Assembly (NCBI GenBank): GCA_002205965.3
Contig: NADL03000010.1
Location: 186,001-250,000, forward strand
DNA: 64,000 nucleotides
Source: Kappaphycus alvarezii
Lineage: Eukaryota > Rhodophyta > Florideophyceae > Gigartinales > Solieriaceae
Reading direction: 5' to 3'
Position numbers and translations under genes: made by a program. This document shows, piece after piece, positions 34,680-48,500 of the stretch. The first letter of the stretch is position 1; each line of letters opens with the position of its first letter. The notes under the pieces are model-generated. The model was not told the DNA's origin. It worked only from the letters and a program-made list of their open reading frames with translations, and ran no database searches.

Positions 34680-37600
34680 ATGTCGCAACACAGCCCTGCC
34701 GTTAGCAGCGATGTTCCCAAGTTCATTGGAAACTTATCCGACCAGGAACTATCGTCCCTCATTAGCGCGAATAAATGACTTTTTTGTCACTATTCGATCC
34801 TTAGACCCGGACCTCAGTGGTACTTACCTCAAAGAGATATTGGCAGAAGTCTCTTCCCTCCCGCGAGCCTTTTCGCAAAAGAAATCTGCGATCTTCCATC
34901 GGTCTGGGTCGAACTGCGCAATTTACTCAACGTTAGGGGTGCCATAATACAACAACATTCATCGCGTCGCGTTATCATGACCCTTGCAAACGGCATCTAC
35001 GACGACGCCGAGGATAGGACGCTGCAGTGCAAATGGCACAAATTATCGTAGAGCAGTGGTCGTAAGGTGCGTTCTGACTTACAAGATCAGACCCCTATCA
35101 TCATTGAAACTACCGATTCCGGTAGTAATCACGGCGGCAGTGGCAGCAGGTTAGCCCATGACATTGCAATGAGGCTTAAGGACTCGGATAAGGAATTCTC
35201 TGGAGACCCCGGTAAGTGTTGGATGTGTTACGTCGACGAGTACTTGTAGGTAGCTAGGGACTACGGGCTGAGTCCCAAAAGAGAAGCTGCAGTACATTCA
35301 CAACTTGCTGTCAAAAGACGCGAAGCGCTTCTACCTTGCCGAAGTGGAAAAATTTGTTCAGAGCTTTCAACAGGCCGTCGACATGATAAACCGGGAGTGC
35401 AACTCTCCTGTTAGGTAGACTAGAGTGAAGAACCACCTGAACACCGTGAGGGTAACTGGGGTTGTCAAAGGGGGGCAGGAAGTTCCATCTGCACTGGCTC
35501 GGGTGTACAAGCATATCACCGAGTTGTCACAGAAAGTTACAAAATCACATCGCGGGACTCCTATAATATCTAGTTCCTTAGAAATGCAACCTTCGGGTAC
35601 TCATGGACTTGTGAACCGCTTAGTCGAGTTGCAACACATAATTTAACGTTCCAGATGCTTAACGGTGAACTTGAAGCTGTTCTGCAGCTGGACAAGGAAG
35701 CTAAACTCGCGCCGCAACGATATGGTGCGCTTCTACAAAGGATCCCGCAATTTGAAGAGCACCTCGGTGTTCACTTCGCAGGACAGGGTCGGTACAAGTA
35801 CAACCCAAGGAAGGTGCGAAAGTGCGGTAATGGTACAGGGCGGCAAAGGTTTAATCCACTGGATATTGTGGGTTATTTTAACTGTGGAGACCTCGACCAC
35901 ATGCTGAAGGACTGCAGGAAACCATTCAATGCGTCAAATGCCGGTGCGAAAAAACTCGAGCACTATAATCGCAAGGACTCGGGGAATCATACCGTACACT
36001 TGGTGCTTGCAGACCTTTTTAAGCAGCTGGACGGCCTTTCGTGCGACAATGATGCAAGGGACGACGATCAACCTGAACGTGACGACCTTGAAATCTTCCA
36101 AGCGGCATAGCAAGGTGATATGCATGTAAAGGAGTCAGGTGAACCTTCTAGTAGCCTTCCTGGGATTATTCCAGAAGTCGACTCGGACACAAGCGAAACA
36201 TTTGTGATGACCTCGTCTTGGGAAAATCCCACACCCAGACACTTCGAAGGATCATGCGTAGACTCCAGGGCTCAAAAGACTGTAATTGGCAAACCTCATG
36301 CGCAGGCCTACTGCTCCCTCCTTAATACGGATCTGTCGAATGTAGTTAAAGGAATGAAGCGTACTTCCACATTGGGGAAGCTATACATAAGGGAATCGGT
36401 AGTATCTTAGTAAGGATCCCAGTCTCTAAGAGTTTCTTTCCGTCATTCAATGCCGATGTCGTCGAAGTTGAGATCCCAGTGCTCTTAGGCTTGGGTCCTT
36501 TGACGCGAACGCGACTCATATTGGATTTCCTCGACGACGCTATCCACGCAAAATCAGATGGCTGGAAACTTCCTTTGATGCGGAAGCGCGGTCATGTCTA
36601 TATGGAGTAGCCTGTTAGAATATTCTTTACAGCTAGGGAGTTAAAGAAGATCCACCGTCACTTCCATCACCCGCATCCCGGTAAGTTCCAAGCCGTCATG
36701 CGTAGAGCAAACCCCGAGTCAACGTCACTAAAGCTACTGGCCGATCTCGAGGACATCGTTGCGACTTGTGAGGTATTTCAGCGCGAAGGCGACGGACCTC
36801 ATGGGTTCAAAGTGTCACTGCCGCACGGAGACTGCGTGTTCAATCGCACCGTATCTTTGGACCTTATGAAGATCAAAAATAATACCATGCTGCACGTAGT
36901 AGAAAAGGATACGAAGTTTGGTGCGGCAGGTTTCCTAGATAGCAGGTCAACGGCTGAGACCTAGAACGCATTCATGCGCATTTGGGTGTCTACTTACGTC
37001 GGGTTCCCAGATAACATTTCAGTAGATCAGGAGCCCCATTTCGACTCACTGGAATGGAAGAATCGTTTGCAAGCAGCTGAGATATCAGAAAAACCACCCG
37101 GAGTAGAGAGTCACAATGCACTAGGCGCATGTGAACGTTATCATTCCCAACTTCGACGAATTTATGGAAAATTCACTGCCGAGGACTCTCCCGTTGGCCA
37201 CCATGTTGCTCTTCAACTTACTGTGAAGGCATCTAACGACACAGCCGGACCATTAGGTCTTGTCCCAACACTCTTGGTCTTTGGTATCCTACCGCGCATC
37301 CCGCTTATACCCAAGGGCCTTCCCGACCATAACAGTCGCATGAGGGCACTTATCGAGGCTTGCAAGGAGATGAAAAAATATCGCACAGTGCGAGAGTAAG
37401 CACGGCGCTCAGAATCAATGTCCCTGCAGCTGATGTGACATATGCCAGGAGGAATGAAGGGCTCATGAAAAGGGAATAGCCAGTTGGGAAATGGGTCGGG
37501 CCATTTGTGATACGAGATGTGAAAGGAAAACTTCTTACGCTCTACAGCGGCGACCTTCATATTCGTGCGTCAGTTGACAAGGTTAAGACGTACAGAGAGA

Positions 37601-39366
37601 AATGCTCGTCGCCAGAGTTGCAAGATGGTACCCCGCGTCAACCACCTGTCATCGGGATCCACTGCCTCCTATCCCTGACGACACCGCCGGTATTAAAGCT
37701 TCAACACCAGTAGTTTGCAGCCCTGACTACCTCATGGACGAGACACTACCGAGGGGCATGTACTACACCAAACGTAATGGAGGTACTGGTGACGAGCTTG
37801 ACCGAAAACACATGGAAGATGCATTGGATAGCGTGTCATTCGATTTCGCTTACATCGGCGTGCACATTACCGAGGTGTTGAATCCCGGTGACCCTCGTAA
37901 GGACGGCGCAAAATTTCAAACGGCGAAGGTGCCGAAATCATCGGGCTCAAAGAGCGGAAGGTATGGAAGGCCATCCCAGAGACAGACGTCGCGACGGACG
38001 CCAACGTACTTGAAGGGTGTTCCGTCCTCTCACTCAAGAACGTTGGCGCTGATGAAAAAGAAAAGGCGCAATATATAGCGCAAGGTCACAAAGATAAGGA
38101 CAAACCTACATGGTACACGATGTCGCCACATTGTGGTCTTCTTCGATTCGTTTGATCCTCCCAGTTGCTGCTATTAAGAGATTCCGCATATTTTCCAACG
38201 ATGTCAACCAAGCTTACGTATAAATCAAGGATAGAATGAGCAGACGAATATTTATCCTACCGAAACGTGAGGACCTCGACATTCTCGGGGTTGCCGATGA
38301 TGAGCTGCTGGAGTTACTCCGCCCTCTTTATGGCATATACGATGCAGGTGACCACGGGGGTGTGAATATTCGCTTTCACGTTGAAGAAGATTTAGAAATG
38401 TCCCCTACAACGGGAGACCCGGCTCTATATCTCAAAATTTCGGACGGCAAAATCGAAGGAATGATCGGCATTTACGTTGACGACAAACTGCATGCCGGTA
38501 ATGAAGAGTTTGAGAGGATGACCTTCGAAAGTATCGAACGTTTCGATTCGAACCCTAGGGTCTACGACGATTCCGATTTCTTCGGGGCTGTTATTAAGAC
38601 AACGAGACCTTTAGAATTCGTCGCAACTCAAGAGCTTCATGACAAGCGACTTCCCGTAGCACCAAAGGATTGAATATTAGAGCAGTTTACAAGGTACAAA
38701 GCCATGTTGTCCTGGCTAGCGAGCACGCGCCCGGAGCTCTGCCGTCTAATTAATAGAGCGGCTCAGGTGACGAAAGACACGTTTTCTAAAGAAAAAAGTG
38801 GCCGATTTCAATAAGGATGTGAAGATCGCGAGGAAGGGGGACGCGCTTGGACTGAAATACGCTCGTTTGGACAATTCATCGACCTGCATGAAGATTTATG
38901 CCGACATGCCTTTTGCTTCGAATGACGACCTGCCGTTTCAACTGGGATACTTGATTGTTTTGACAGACGAGACTGGTGAGGCGCACGTGTTGGACTACTC
39001 AAGTAAGAAGTCGAAACTTGTAGTCCGCTCTATACTGGGCGGTGAGGTGTATGCATTTGTTGATGGTTTCGACAGATCCTTTGTATCGCGAAAAGATCTT
39101 GAGTTAATGCTGGGAGTGAAAATTCCTCTTCACTGTTTCACGGACTCGGAGCAGCTGTTCGACTCAGTTACAAAGGGGTAGCCAACTACCGAGAAGCGAC
39201 TGCTGATCGACGTTCAGGCAGCCTGAGAGTCATATAAGGCCAAGAAATCACGCAGCTTGATCTGGTTAGCTCGACCGAAAATCCTGCGGACGGACTTTCG
39301 AAAGTACGAAATAACGGTGCTCTTACCAATCTGCTACAGACTGGGGTCGATAACTGCAGGGTTTAG
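34680..39366 (+). pseudogene. gag-pol of copia element 1, inactivated
   Basis: Gag starts at ATG 34680 (MSQHSPAVSSDVPKFIGNLS) and runs with stops to about 36108. Its zinc knuckle reads YFNCGDLDHMLKDC, with the first Cys replaced by Tyr. The protease region (36120-36410) has DSR in place of the DSG active site (CVDSRAQKTVIG). The pre-integrase segment (HRHFHHPHPGKFQAV) and integrase follow, with SLDLM, SVDQEPHFDS and PPGVESHNALGACER as the D, D and E regions. Reverse transcriptase (38236-38673) keeps GIYVDDKLHAG. RNase H (38798-39181) shows ADMPFASNDD where an Asp is expected after AD, and ends near SSTENPADGLSKV at about 39265-39305. Many stops separate the domains. Some frame changes may be consensus errors, but the altered catalytic residues are not. 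Confidence 0.85.
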
Positions 39367-39415
39367 CAGTGGATAGTTCGACCGTAACAAGCTCTAAACA
39401 TCGAAAATACGGGAG

Positions 39416-39694
39416 TGTAATGATGACCGCAGGATGGATTCTACAGTGTTGCTCGCTTGTTCCTTTTGAACCCGTCAGTTTTAATTTATCTACGACGATT
39501 TCAAAATTACGGGTGACGACGCTGATAATAAATAAAACGGTATCTTGGCCGGGTGGAGTCCGAACTCTTTCCGGCCGCCATTTTCTTGTTTGCAGAACTT
39601 TCTTGCCGCGCTCTGTTCCGCCGACGGAGAGAGCGCTCCGCGAAGAATCAGGTCTGTCGAAGGCCTTTCTGCAAACGAGAAGTGCAACGAGACT
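39416..39694 (+). repeat. 3' LTR of copia element 1
   Basis: Full-length partner of the LTR at 33114, with roughly ten substitutions over the aligned 190 bases before the 34-base difference. It follows the RNase H end by about 110 bases. Confidence 0.8.
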
Positions 39695-39699
39695 TTGAG

Positions 39700-42190
39700 A
39701 CTGCTTAAGAGAGCACTACTTCTATAACGGAACAAGTGGAGTATTTATGCCCTAAGGACAAAATGATGTCCTTCTAGAATGAGAATCATTCAAAGCAACG
39801 CTGCTGAAGCCTTAATGTCCAACCCAGAATGTTTTTTGGTCGACCTGGAGCCGACTTTTTAGGGCAAATAAAGGGCTACTTTTGGGTACCCTCTACGATA
39901 TTCCGGGCGACACCGGACCATATTTTACAGACAGTAAATCACCCCATATTTTCCTCCACATTAACAATTCTGGCTCTATGTCAACATCAGTACTATGCAG
40001 TTTCGATATTAAACTGTAATTTTCAACCTGAAGTAACAGATTCAGTTGATCATCCAGCTGTTCGTCCAGTAGATTGTCACTAAACTAGTTAAATAGTGAA
40101 TGTTCCATGCATGAACCACCTCATGAACGCATCATGCGATTATCAGAGCCTACCTTTCCGCAACCAAGCAAGATCAGTACCGAAGTAACCGGCCTTCTGC
40201 AAAGCAATAATTAAGCAACCAATGAAGTAAACGAGTCCCTTTTACAACTTAGGTGCACCCCGGTCCATAGGTGAGGTCAATGATGCAGTGAGACTTTGCG
40301 ACATCCTTGAGATAAACTTGAAAATTACTACATAGAACGAATTGTATTTGCACGGGTGGGGATAAGTCACAACCCGTAGCCAGTGGTACGAGTTTGGGAA
40401 ATTACTTTACTTGGCATGAATAAAAATCCATGCACACTCCGATTTGGTATCATTGACGGCGACTCAACTTTTTGATAGACCTTGACGTTGCAAAATTCTC
40501 GCAATAGGTTAAAAACATCTCAACACCGCCAACCCTGAGAATCAGACACCCAGGGAACAACTACGACCGTATATTTGCAACTTATATGTCAACAGATGAC
40601 GATAAACCGATGATCGAACACATAAGAATTGAGCTCACACCATGCCCAAACACATTAATTACTAACATTTTATCAGCACACCTAGCAGGTCGTGCCCGAC
40701 GTGAACCAAGACTCTTTTGCGAAGCGCATACACAGAGCCACGCACAACCCAGCGGCACAAGTAAGCATCATCTGAAGCCAAGTCAGGTATTTCAAATCCT
40801 GACCTTCAGCAAGCAACCGACAAAGTTGACGCAGCATGCGATATATGCGGTGGTTGTCTTTTGTTTTGAACACATCAGAAATCAAAAGCATACTATCTTT
40901 ACCATATCGGACACCGGCATAGGCTTCTCCAAGGGATTCATAACGCTCACTAAAAACGTGGACAGCATTTGTAAGCTTTTGGAGCACGTGTGGATTTTCC
41001 GTCATTGTACGCCCACCGCACTCCCAGCTGATGATGAATATAACGGAGATCGTATGCATTCATTCTTGCAGGCAAATTACATCAAGGTAAAGCCAAGGCC
41101 AGTCCCTCGCCGCAATAAGACTGGAGTCATTGGGAGAAAAGTGAAAACGGTGTATTGAACCATCCTCAAGTTGGAAAAGGAGACAACTAGCTGCTCCTCT
41201 AAAGAAATCGTGTCATGAGCTGTGTTCCTTTCGAGACTATTCTCAAGTTATCAAGTATTAAGTTAGTTTCAGTTAACGCCGTGATATCAGCCGGCTATTT
41301 TCGGAATACCAGCTGCAAAATTACCGCAATCACTCTTTGATTCACGCATTGAGCAGTAGGCGACGCGGGCGTTACAGCGAGCCCTGAAAAGAAAGCCAAA
41401 CTGCACCACACGAGCAGCCGCATACCAAAATAGAGACACTGTCTTGGTATTTTGTTCGTCGATGAAGGAGAATGAATGTGACGAATGGATTAAAACCGTT
41501 ATTGTCCAACTGCATGAGAACTAGATGGGAGTTCGTAGACTGGGAGATAGCAAACCCCTCGCAGGGCCAACGGTGAAACTGGCCTATGAAGATGTGCCCC
41601 TAGCTCTGAAATCAGACCTCACAAATGAGCTTATGGGATGCCCGCTTGTAGCACTGATGAGTAACTCGATGGACGAGGGGCGGCAAATATATAGCAAGCG
41701 GATGATACGTGTCCAACAAATGTTAAAGCTCTCCATTCAGCTGAGATAACAGCAGGACGCAACCGCAATATACTTGATATTTGGATAGCAGCTCCCATAG
41801 GTCCTCAGGGAGCAGGAGAGACACTCAGACGTAGTACGCTCCGTTATATCGGGAAGCACCCTTATGAGCTAGGAGAACCTACACAACAAATTTACAGCAC
41901 TTGAATCAGAAAGGGCACGTGCACTTGAGGAAATATACGAACAATTCGGATCGCTTCAAGTGAGGAAGCACGAGATAGAATTTTCCTCAGCATGGATCAG
42001 AGAGCAAGCATTCACTAGACATCAATGAGTACTGCATCTTAGACGAGGCCAATTTCATACGTTCACATATTTTATATAAGGTGAAAACAGATAAAGCCGG
42101 CCCGCAAGCGATTTAAAGTTCGTTTTGTCAACAATGGGCCTTTATTCGTGTTCAGAGGTACGTAGATTAAGATTGAATCTTATGATTACA
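39700..42190. other. Unassigned stretch between copia remnants
   Basis: The plus frame at 40586-41158 (190 codons) and the minus frame at 40682-41059 overlap each other and neither shows a recognisable domain. The frame at 41525-41749 could be an eroded upstream part of the copia remnant that follows, but I cannot confirm this. Confidence 0.35.
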
Positions 42191-42198
42191 TAGTTTTA

Positions 42199-43029
42199 TC
42201 AATGGCACAGTACCTGAATCGACCAAAACAGATCAAGCTATCAAGACTGAGACGCAAAGAAAGAGAGCCATTACCAATGGCTAGAGAAATACAGCAGTAC
42301 AGAGCTTTAGCGGGCAACTTGTTATACCTTAACGGAGTGCCACCCCAAGCGCCATACGTTGTTTCGTTATTGCAACAAAGCGTCGCAAGACTGAAATTGG
42401 AACACCTCCTTGGCGCGAACACTATCCTAATCGGGCTCCGCAAGTTGTATTCAACCATGATATATCGGAAGGCTAATAGACTCACTGACGTATGTTTATT
42501 CTCCTTTTCATATGCATCTCATCCTAACGAAAGAGATTAAGGACAGAGCTGTATCCTCATGGGTATATTATGCAGGGCAGGAAAGAACGGGAGAGGAGTG
42601 TACCATCTCATAGATTTGATATCGCACAAGCAGTGCTGAGTAAGCAATTCATTTTACGGCGCGGAAGTCCTGGCAGAAGCTTCAGTCTATGATAGGGACT
42701 TTTACATGAAGAAGGCAAGTAACAAGTTATTTTCCAAAACAACCCTGAAGCATGAGCTAAATGTTGATTCCAGAGAACTTTGAGATGCGGTAACTTCCAT
42801 GCATGAAGATAAGTAGTACAGGCTCATGAAAAAAGTTCAGAGGCTCAGAAATAGCTTTGAAAGCGGCGGTAAAAACGTTTTAAGATGGACCCCTTGACCT
42901 CTGAACCACGCGGACGCTATGAAGAAATTTAATATCTTACAGTTTAAGAGGTTTAACAAGGTCTGCACAACAACGTTTCTCAACCTTAACCTAGACAGCA
43001 GCAAGATAGTCGACACGGATGATATGTAA
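42199..43029 (+). mobile_element. Copia pol 3' fragment (RT link and RNase H)
   Basis: The plus strand reads IKLSRLRRKEREPLP, QQYRALAGNLLYLNGVPPQAPYV and CLFSFSYASHPNERD, the RT-to-RNase H link and first RNase H strand of a copia polyprotein (the expected DASH shows Tyr for Asp). A decayed RNase H follows (AGKNGRGVYHLIDLISHKQ, YGAEVLAEA, TLKHELNVDS) and ends SSKIVDTDDM before a TAA at about 43029. Scattered stops mark it as dead. Confidence 0.65.
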
Positions 43030-45550
43030 TATCATCAATCATCATGGCGTAATCAGGCCAGCAGTACAAGAGCAAGTCGTCAGACTGTAACTCAGACGAC
43101 TAAGGGGAATGTGAGATGACGCATGCATTTGCAAAGCTAATCCAGACTACAAAATTACTTATCAGTGTTGAAGAGACAATTGTAGTATCAATGTGACATG
43201 CACACATTCGGAGCAAAAGCATTTATACAGCCAAATTATGGCAAACGCAACGCGATCGGACACACCGTGACATAGAGAGGATCGGAACAACATGAAAGAG
43301 CGAACATAAGGGAATAAGCGGAACGCGAATGAAGAGATAGGACATGCAATACAACACAATGCAGATAAAAGGAATGCAAAATTCACAAAACGTGAAAACA
43401 ATGATACTAGTAAGGTTAGCTTCACCGCGAGCGATCCAGCTTCTATGTAAACTTTAGATTATCCTATGAATGGAGCGGCAGTAGAGCAGCACGCCAACAT
43501 CTTGTACCGAATTTCCTTGCAATCGACATCACCAATTTATCCGCCGGGTCTTATCCTCTGCAGCCAAAACCAAGTATCAATCACTACAGCATACACCGCT
43601 CTATGGCTTAATCTACAGTAATTTTCCTGTCATTTTCCTGCAATAATTATCTACCATAGTGCATTCCTCCCGTTGAAGGGTGCCAACGAATGCAATTGAA
43701 CGTCTTTTTGGATTTCGCCGGGCGAGCTCGTCAGCGACTCGCGCTGGCCGTTTTAATACAATTTGAATGTGGGACCCAAAAAATAACGCGGTTAATCGTT
43801 TGATGTGGATTTCACGTTGTTTCCTCCCTCAAATTCTCTCAAGTTATTCAGTTTGGAGCCTTCTATCTAAACGGCGTTATATTTCACTACTTTGCATGTC
43901 TCCCTCTCTCTTGCAATACACCATCTGCCTAGCGCACAGTTTTGCAGCTCTCTTCTCACAGAATATCGAAGAATCCCATCCCGTCGTCGGCCTGCCGGTA
44001 AAACGGGTGCTGAACAGCCTTTTGAAGAATCGAGTATTGTATTTCCTCATACTCTCAGTCCCCTCAGCCTCTGTGGGCCACGACCGAGGTATAGAGGGAT
44101 TTAAAATCACTCTCCTTGGTAAACGTCGAACGGAGGTGGCGATGATGTTGGACTCCCGTAGGACAGTATTTGAGGTTACTCTTTCCGATCGCGATGCTCA
44201 GGAGTTGGGTATGGGTGTTTCAACTCTACAGGAAATGAAATAATCTATCAAGGTGACAAGCATGGACTGGTCAAAGTAACATGTTCTTCGCTGGTTGAGT
44301 AAATATCCTCACAGACAACTATATTTGAATCCTGCTAAGAGGCTAGGACTTCACGAAGTAGTAGTAGGTGTGACGTGGTCCATCTCGAAAGGCAAAGGTT
44401 ACGAAGTGAAAAGGATAGTGTTGGACTGTGGTAGCAAGGGAGGATTACGAAGTAACACTTACAACGGTTACGATAAGCTTCAAGGGGGGCTTGAAAAGTT
44501 CTAGCCCATAGTGTTTTCCATTCTAAAGATATATCAGACGCCAGTAGAACAGCCTGGTAGTCCAATGAACTTTGTATGTTTAGTGAGATAATGGAAACTC
44601 AGCACTAAACCCTTCAGCAGTTACCTCATGTCGATATTACAGTATAGTTCGTAATACTGACCTTGTGGAAAGTTTATTCATAAGTAACCTTGACATTGCT
44701 TTCAGTACTACAGCACCAGGGCAGCGCGAGAAGTCTACGAGCGTGGATTAATTCTTAGATACACGTCTACCTGTGTTATGCTATTCTCCTAATGGTCAGT
44801 GTCTCTAAACATCCTTTGCAATTTCCATTACACTTGCTTTCGGTCAGTGTAGAGGAGGGCAACTTCTTGAACTTAGATCGATCGCTGCAAGGAGCACAGA
44901 GCAAGCTTATTCTAATTTACATCAGAGATTCGGATAGTTAGAAATCGTTCACCGTACGGGTTTGGGAACAATCGGTGTTGTTGATTGGCTGTGCGGCAGG
45001 AGAAAAGGTGCATACCTATCACCAATCGCAAGTGAAGATAATGAAGAAGATTCCAAGATTTAGTAGCAGAAGTCGAAACCAACCCCTTCTACGATCCAGC
45101 TGAGCTTTTTGCGCTCAATCTACGCCCTTGGGTCTTGAACTTCTGCATAGGATATAGCGCTGTGCTATTTGGTGTAAAGGAACTGTATGAACTGCGCATT
45201 AAGAATAACCGGGAACTTAGGCTCTTACCCAAGAAGTCATTAGAGGAAGAGAACAGCGAGCAAGGAAAAGGCGAAAAAGAAGGAAGGCAAATGTTGATAG
45301 CAGTAGCATCTGAACAACGAATAACATCATTTAGCGTCTTAAACATCTGGATGTTCCGCTTCGTCAAGGCATCGGCTACATTCTTCTTTCCAGGGATCTA
45401 TTGCATGAAATAAATTTAAATTTCTTTGTTTTCGTACGAGTCGTGAAGCCTGGCAACAGTGGTTCGCAACAGAAAGTCACTTCCCTCATGCAGTGTAGTG
45501 ATTTTTGAGTATAAACCATCTTAGTCCACGGTCAAAACAGAAGGATTTTT
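43030..45550. other. Unassigned stretch with an LTR-like word at its left
   Basis: Contains a 38-base segment (43619-43656) shared with 50647. The plus frame at 43767-44243 (158 codons) and neighbours show no recognised domain. Probably repeat-derived. Confidence 0.35.
43619..43656 (+). repeat. Segment shared with 50647-50684
   Basis: TAATTTTCCTGTCATTTTCC and the following CAATAATTATC match the other copy at about 33 of 38 positions in the same orientation. The two sites lie on either side of the minus-strand copia relic, so they may be eroded LTR remnants. Confidence 0.4.
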
Positions 45551-45558
45551 TTTCCTCT

Positions 45559-48500
45559 TCAGTAATTCGCGAAACTCTCTCCGCTAAAAAACCCTCCCCT
45601 ATCAACTGATGGGGTAGAAGCGATTAATTTAGCGCCTATTGAGGAAAAGTATACCCGAGATTGTTTGCTGCTCCACCAATCATTAGCACGGTAAAGCATT
45701 CTTCTCCCCTCCAGGCATGTGCAGGCCAGAAAGGCAAACTGGCCCATATGGCTATTTTCCGGTACTGGAATCGTGGAAAACTAGATAGCACAGATCATTA
45801 ACATCATCTAATGAGCTTAACAGGAAAGTAAGGCGACGAGAACGACGCTTTTGTAGCACCTTTCTAGCCGTGAGGAGATCAGCAACGCACAAGTGACCGA
45901 CCTGTTGCTTGAGGTAGCTTGTATTAAACAATGCTTGGAGTAGAGTGCCATGGTCAAGATATTTTAAGGAGCCGGTGAGTCTTTTGAACGACGGAAATTC
46001 TCCCGGTGTACATATGGATGAAGTTTTGCTTGCTACTTTGACGATGCAAAGTAATAGGGTGTATTTGGCCAAAATAATCTTCCATCGAAACTTTAACCCT
46101 GAAGTTAGAGAGCTGCTCTATATGTAATCGGACGAAAGCAAATTTGATTCCCATCGTGAATGATCCAATGGTAAATTTTTTTTCAGAGCCACCAAGAAGG
46201 CTTCAATCTCGGACTGTGTGCCAGCTAGAAGTATATCGTCTTCCGCTTTTGAAACAAGTATTGTACAATTTCGTCATCACTATAGCGCTTGAAAAAGAGT
46301 TGCTGAACTCCGGGAATGGCAAAAAGTTAATACTCCTGGAAGAATTTTTAGATAACCAGCTGCCAAATTTGACAAAACTCAACGATTCTTTACGCATGTT
46401 TCAAAACTTTGCAAAGCCTCCGTGAGCTAGAGGCCTAACCGTGAGGATGTCGAACATATATTGGTCTTTCTCAGTTGATATTTCCAGCTCGTAGGTAAGC
46501 ACTTTTGACATCTAAAGCCGCCACCGTTAGTCTTAGTATCACTGAAAGTGATAAGGTAAGTCGAATGGGTGGTAACTGGGCTGTGAAAGATTCCTTTTGT
46601 ATCAAGTCCTTGTCCTATTGTTGATTACCATGGGGTACGAGTCGGCACTTTAGCTTCAGTCTTCAGGAGTCTGTAGTACTACATGCTTGAAGAAATGACG
46701 CGAACTATTGATTTTTAACCCACGAGGGACACCTCTGATATCAGCCTCTTCATAAGCATCCACTTAGTTGCTTTTCTCATCCTCGATTGCTTTCGATAGG
46801 AACCAATTTGGAATCCATTCGAGTTAAGATTCTGGGACTAAACGAGTCCCTATCACAGCTTAAATGTCCGGCAGCAGGGATTTTTCACATGATTCAAGTT
46901 GGTAGTTGCTCGGATCATGTCTTATCGGGACATCCCCAACGTCTTTCTCGGATATCAGCAGCGAAATAATCTTTTTTTAAGTTTCTTGGGCACTTTCTCT
47001 GCTGGCCAATTCGGCATCTCAGCTTCCCGAGTTGCGAGCTGCCAATTTCAATCGACGGTATATTCACAGTGGGTCCTCCAACAATAGAGAGGATGGAACT
47101 ATATAGTTAATGCATCCATCAAATTCGTTCTTCACATTCGAACATGGCAGGAACAGCTTCTGCATCCTCAAATTCGCTCTCTACAATTCTCGGTGCTATT
47201 CGTTTGACAATATCTACATTTTTACTTTGAATATGGTCTCCCTGTCGTACTTCTGAGGACCCCTGCGCATGCTCAGCATTCCTAGACATTACTCCTTCGG
47301 CCTCTTACACAAGATACGGCGTTAATAACTCCTCAACCTGGGGGAGGATAGAGGGTTAATTGACTGCTGGGTCCGGTTCGTACTCACGACTTCATCGAGT
47401 AACGAAAAGGTTCTTGAGAACACATACTCAACTTCTTCCAACTTCCGTGGGAGTAAATTCTCGGGTAACGCTCGAACGTCTTCATAAGCCGCATAGATTG
47501 GTTTAACACGATGACCTGACTTCGTTGAAATACAAAAAAGAATGGTTCCTCATTTATAACGAGTCCCGACTCCCATGTCCCATTTCTGCTCTTCCCACCC
47601 TTCGGAAGAAGTAAACTTCCCCACCCCTTTTCTAACACTTTCTATTGGCGAGCTTAAAGGTTGAAAGGTAAGTAGTTCTCGCCATAACTTCCTTAGAACT
47701 TACAACAGTGTCTCTAGTCTTTGAAAAATACTGCGCATCTTTCAGCAATCTTTGGACCAGCGATCGCACTACTGCATTATGCCGTTCAACTACGCAGAGC
47801 TTATTGTGTCTGATATCTGGTCCAAATTCATACGAGGTTCCAAAAATACCTTGAAGCATTCGCGAAGGGTTTCGTCATGAAATATAAACCAGAAGAAACA
47901 ACTTTCGGCGGGCCGTGAACGTCCACCTAGTACATCTCAAACGCTTTTGCAGCCTCTGACATCTCCCTTGTACTAGAAATCCAAGGAACAGAAAACCCTG
48001 TGTAGAGGTCGACCATATGTAGGATAAGAATATTCTTGAGCTCTGATATGAAAAAGAAGTTCACCTGGACGTTCGAGTTGAAATTTTGGAACAACCTATT
48101 GAACGATACTTTCCTAGAACGCCTCCCTGATGCTGTCTCCTGGCACGACGTACAGCGTTCGAAAGCGGATTTTAGTTCCTGGGCGAGAACACGCGTTAGC
48201 ACCATTGCTCGACAGCAAAGTGTGATCATGTCATCGGCATGCAGATATTAATAAGATTGTAGCCTATTGACCAAGCGCTTGGCTACTTTCCCATCTGGTA
48301 AATCCTTATCTATCTTTCTAATTTTTGGTCCCTTAGAGAGAAAAGAAGTTTAAATAAATTTTGGACCATTGTTTGAAATCATGGAATTCACGGTATTCAC
48401 CAAGTAGGTAGTGTTACAAATAGAGAAGAAGAAAGAAGAAGAAAGAAGAATGATGGAATCTGGCCAGGGCAAAAATGAACCAAGGAAAGGCGAAAGATCT

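Larger units (their letters stand above)
33114..39694 (+). mobile_element. Copia-type LTR retrotransposon 1 (decayed)
   Basis: Two direct repeats of about 245-280 bases at 33114 and 39416 begin TGTAA(A/T)GATGACCGCAGGATGG and flank a gag-pol reading in the same orientation. The order gag, zinc knuckle, protease, integrase, reverse transcriptase, RNase H is that of Ty1/copia. Stops and substitutions at key residues show that it is inactive. No clear target-site duplication was found. Confidence 0.85.

Noticed and set aside
38540-38556. GATTCGAACCC string resembling a tRNA T-arm on the minus strand
   Set aside because: It lies inside the copia reverse transcriptase frame and no acceptor or anticodon arm can be built around it.
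40586-41158. 190-codon plus-strand frame
   Set aside because: An equally open antisense frame covers it, and neither product shows a domain or expected composition.
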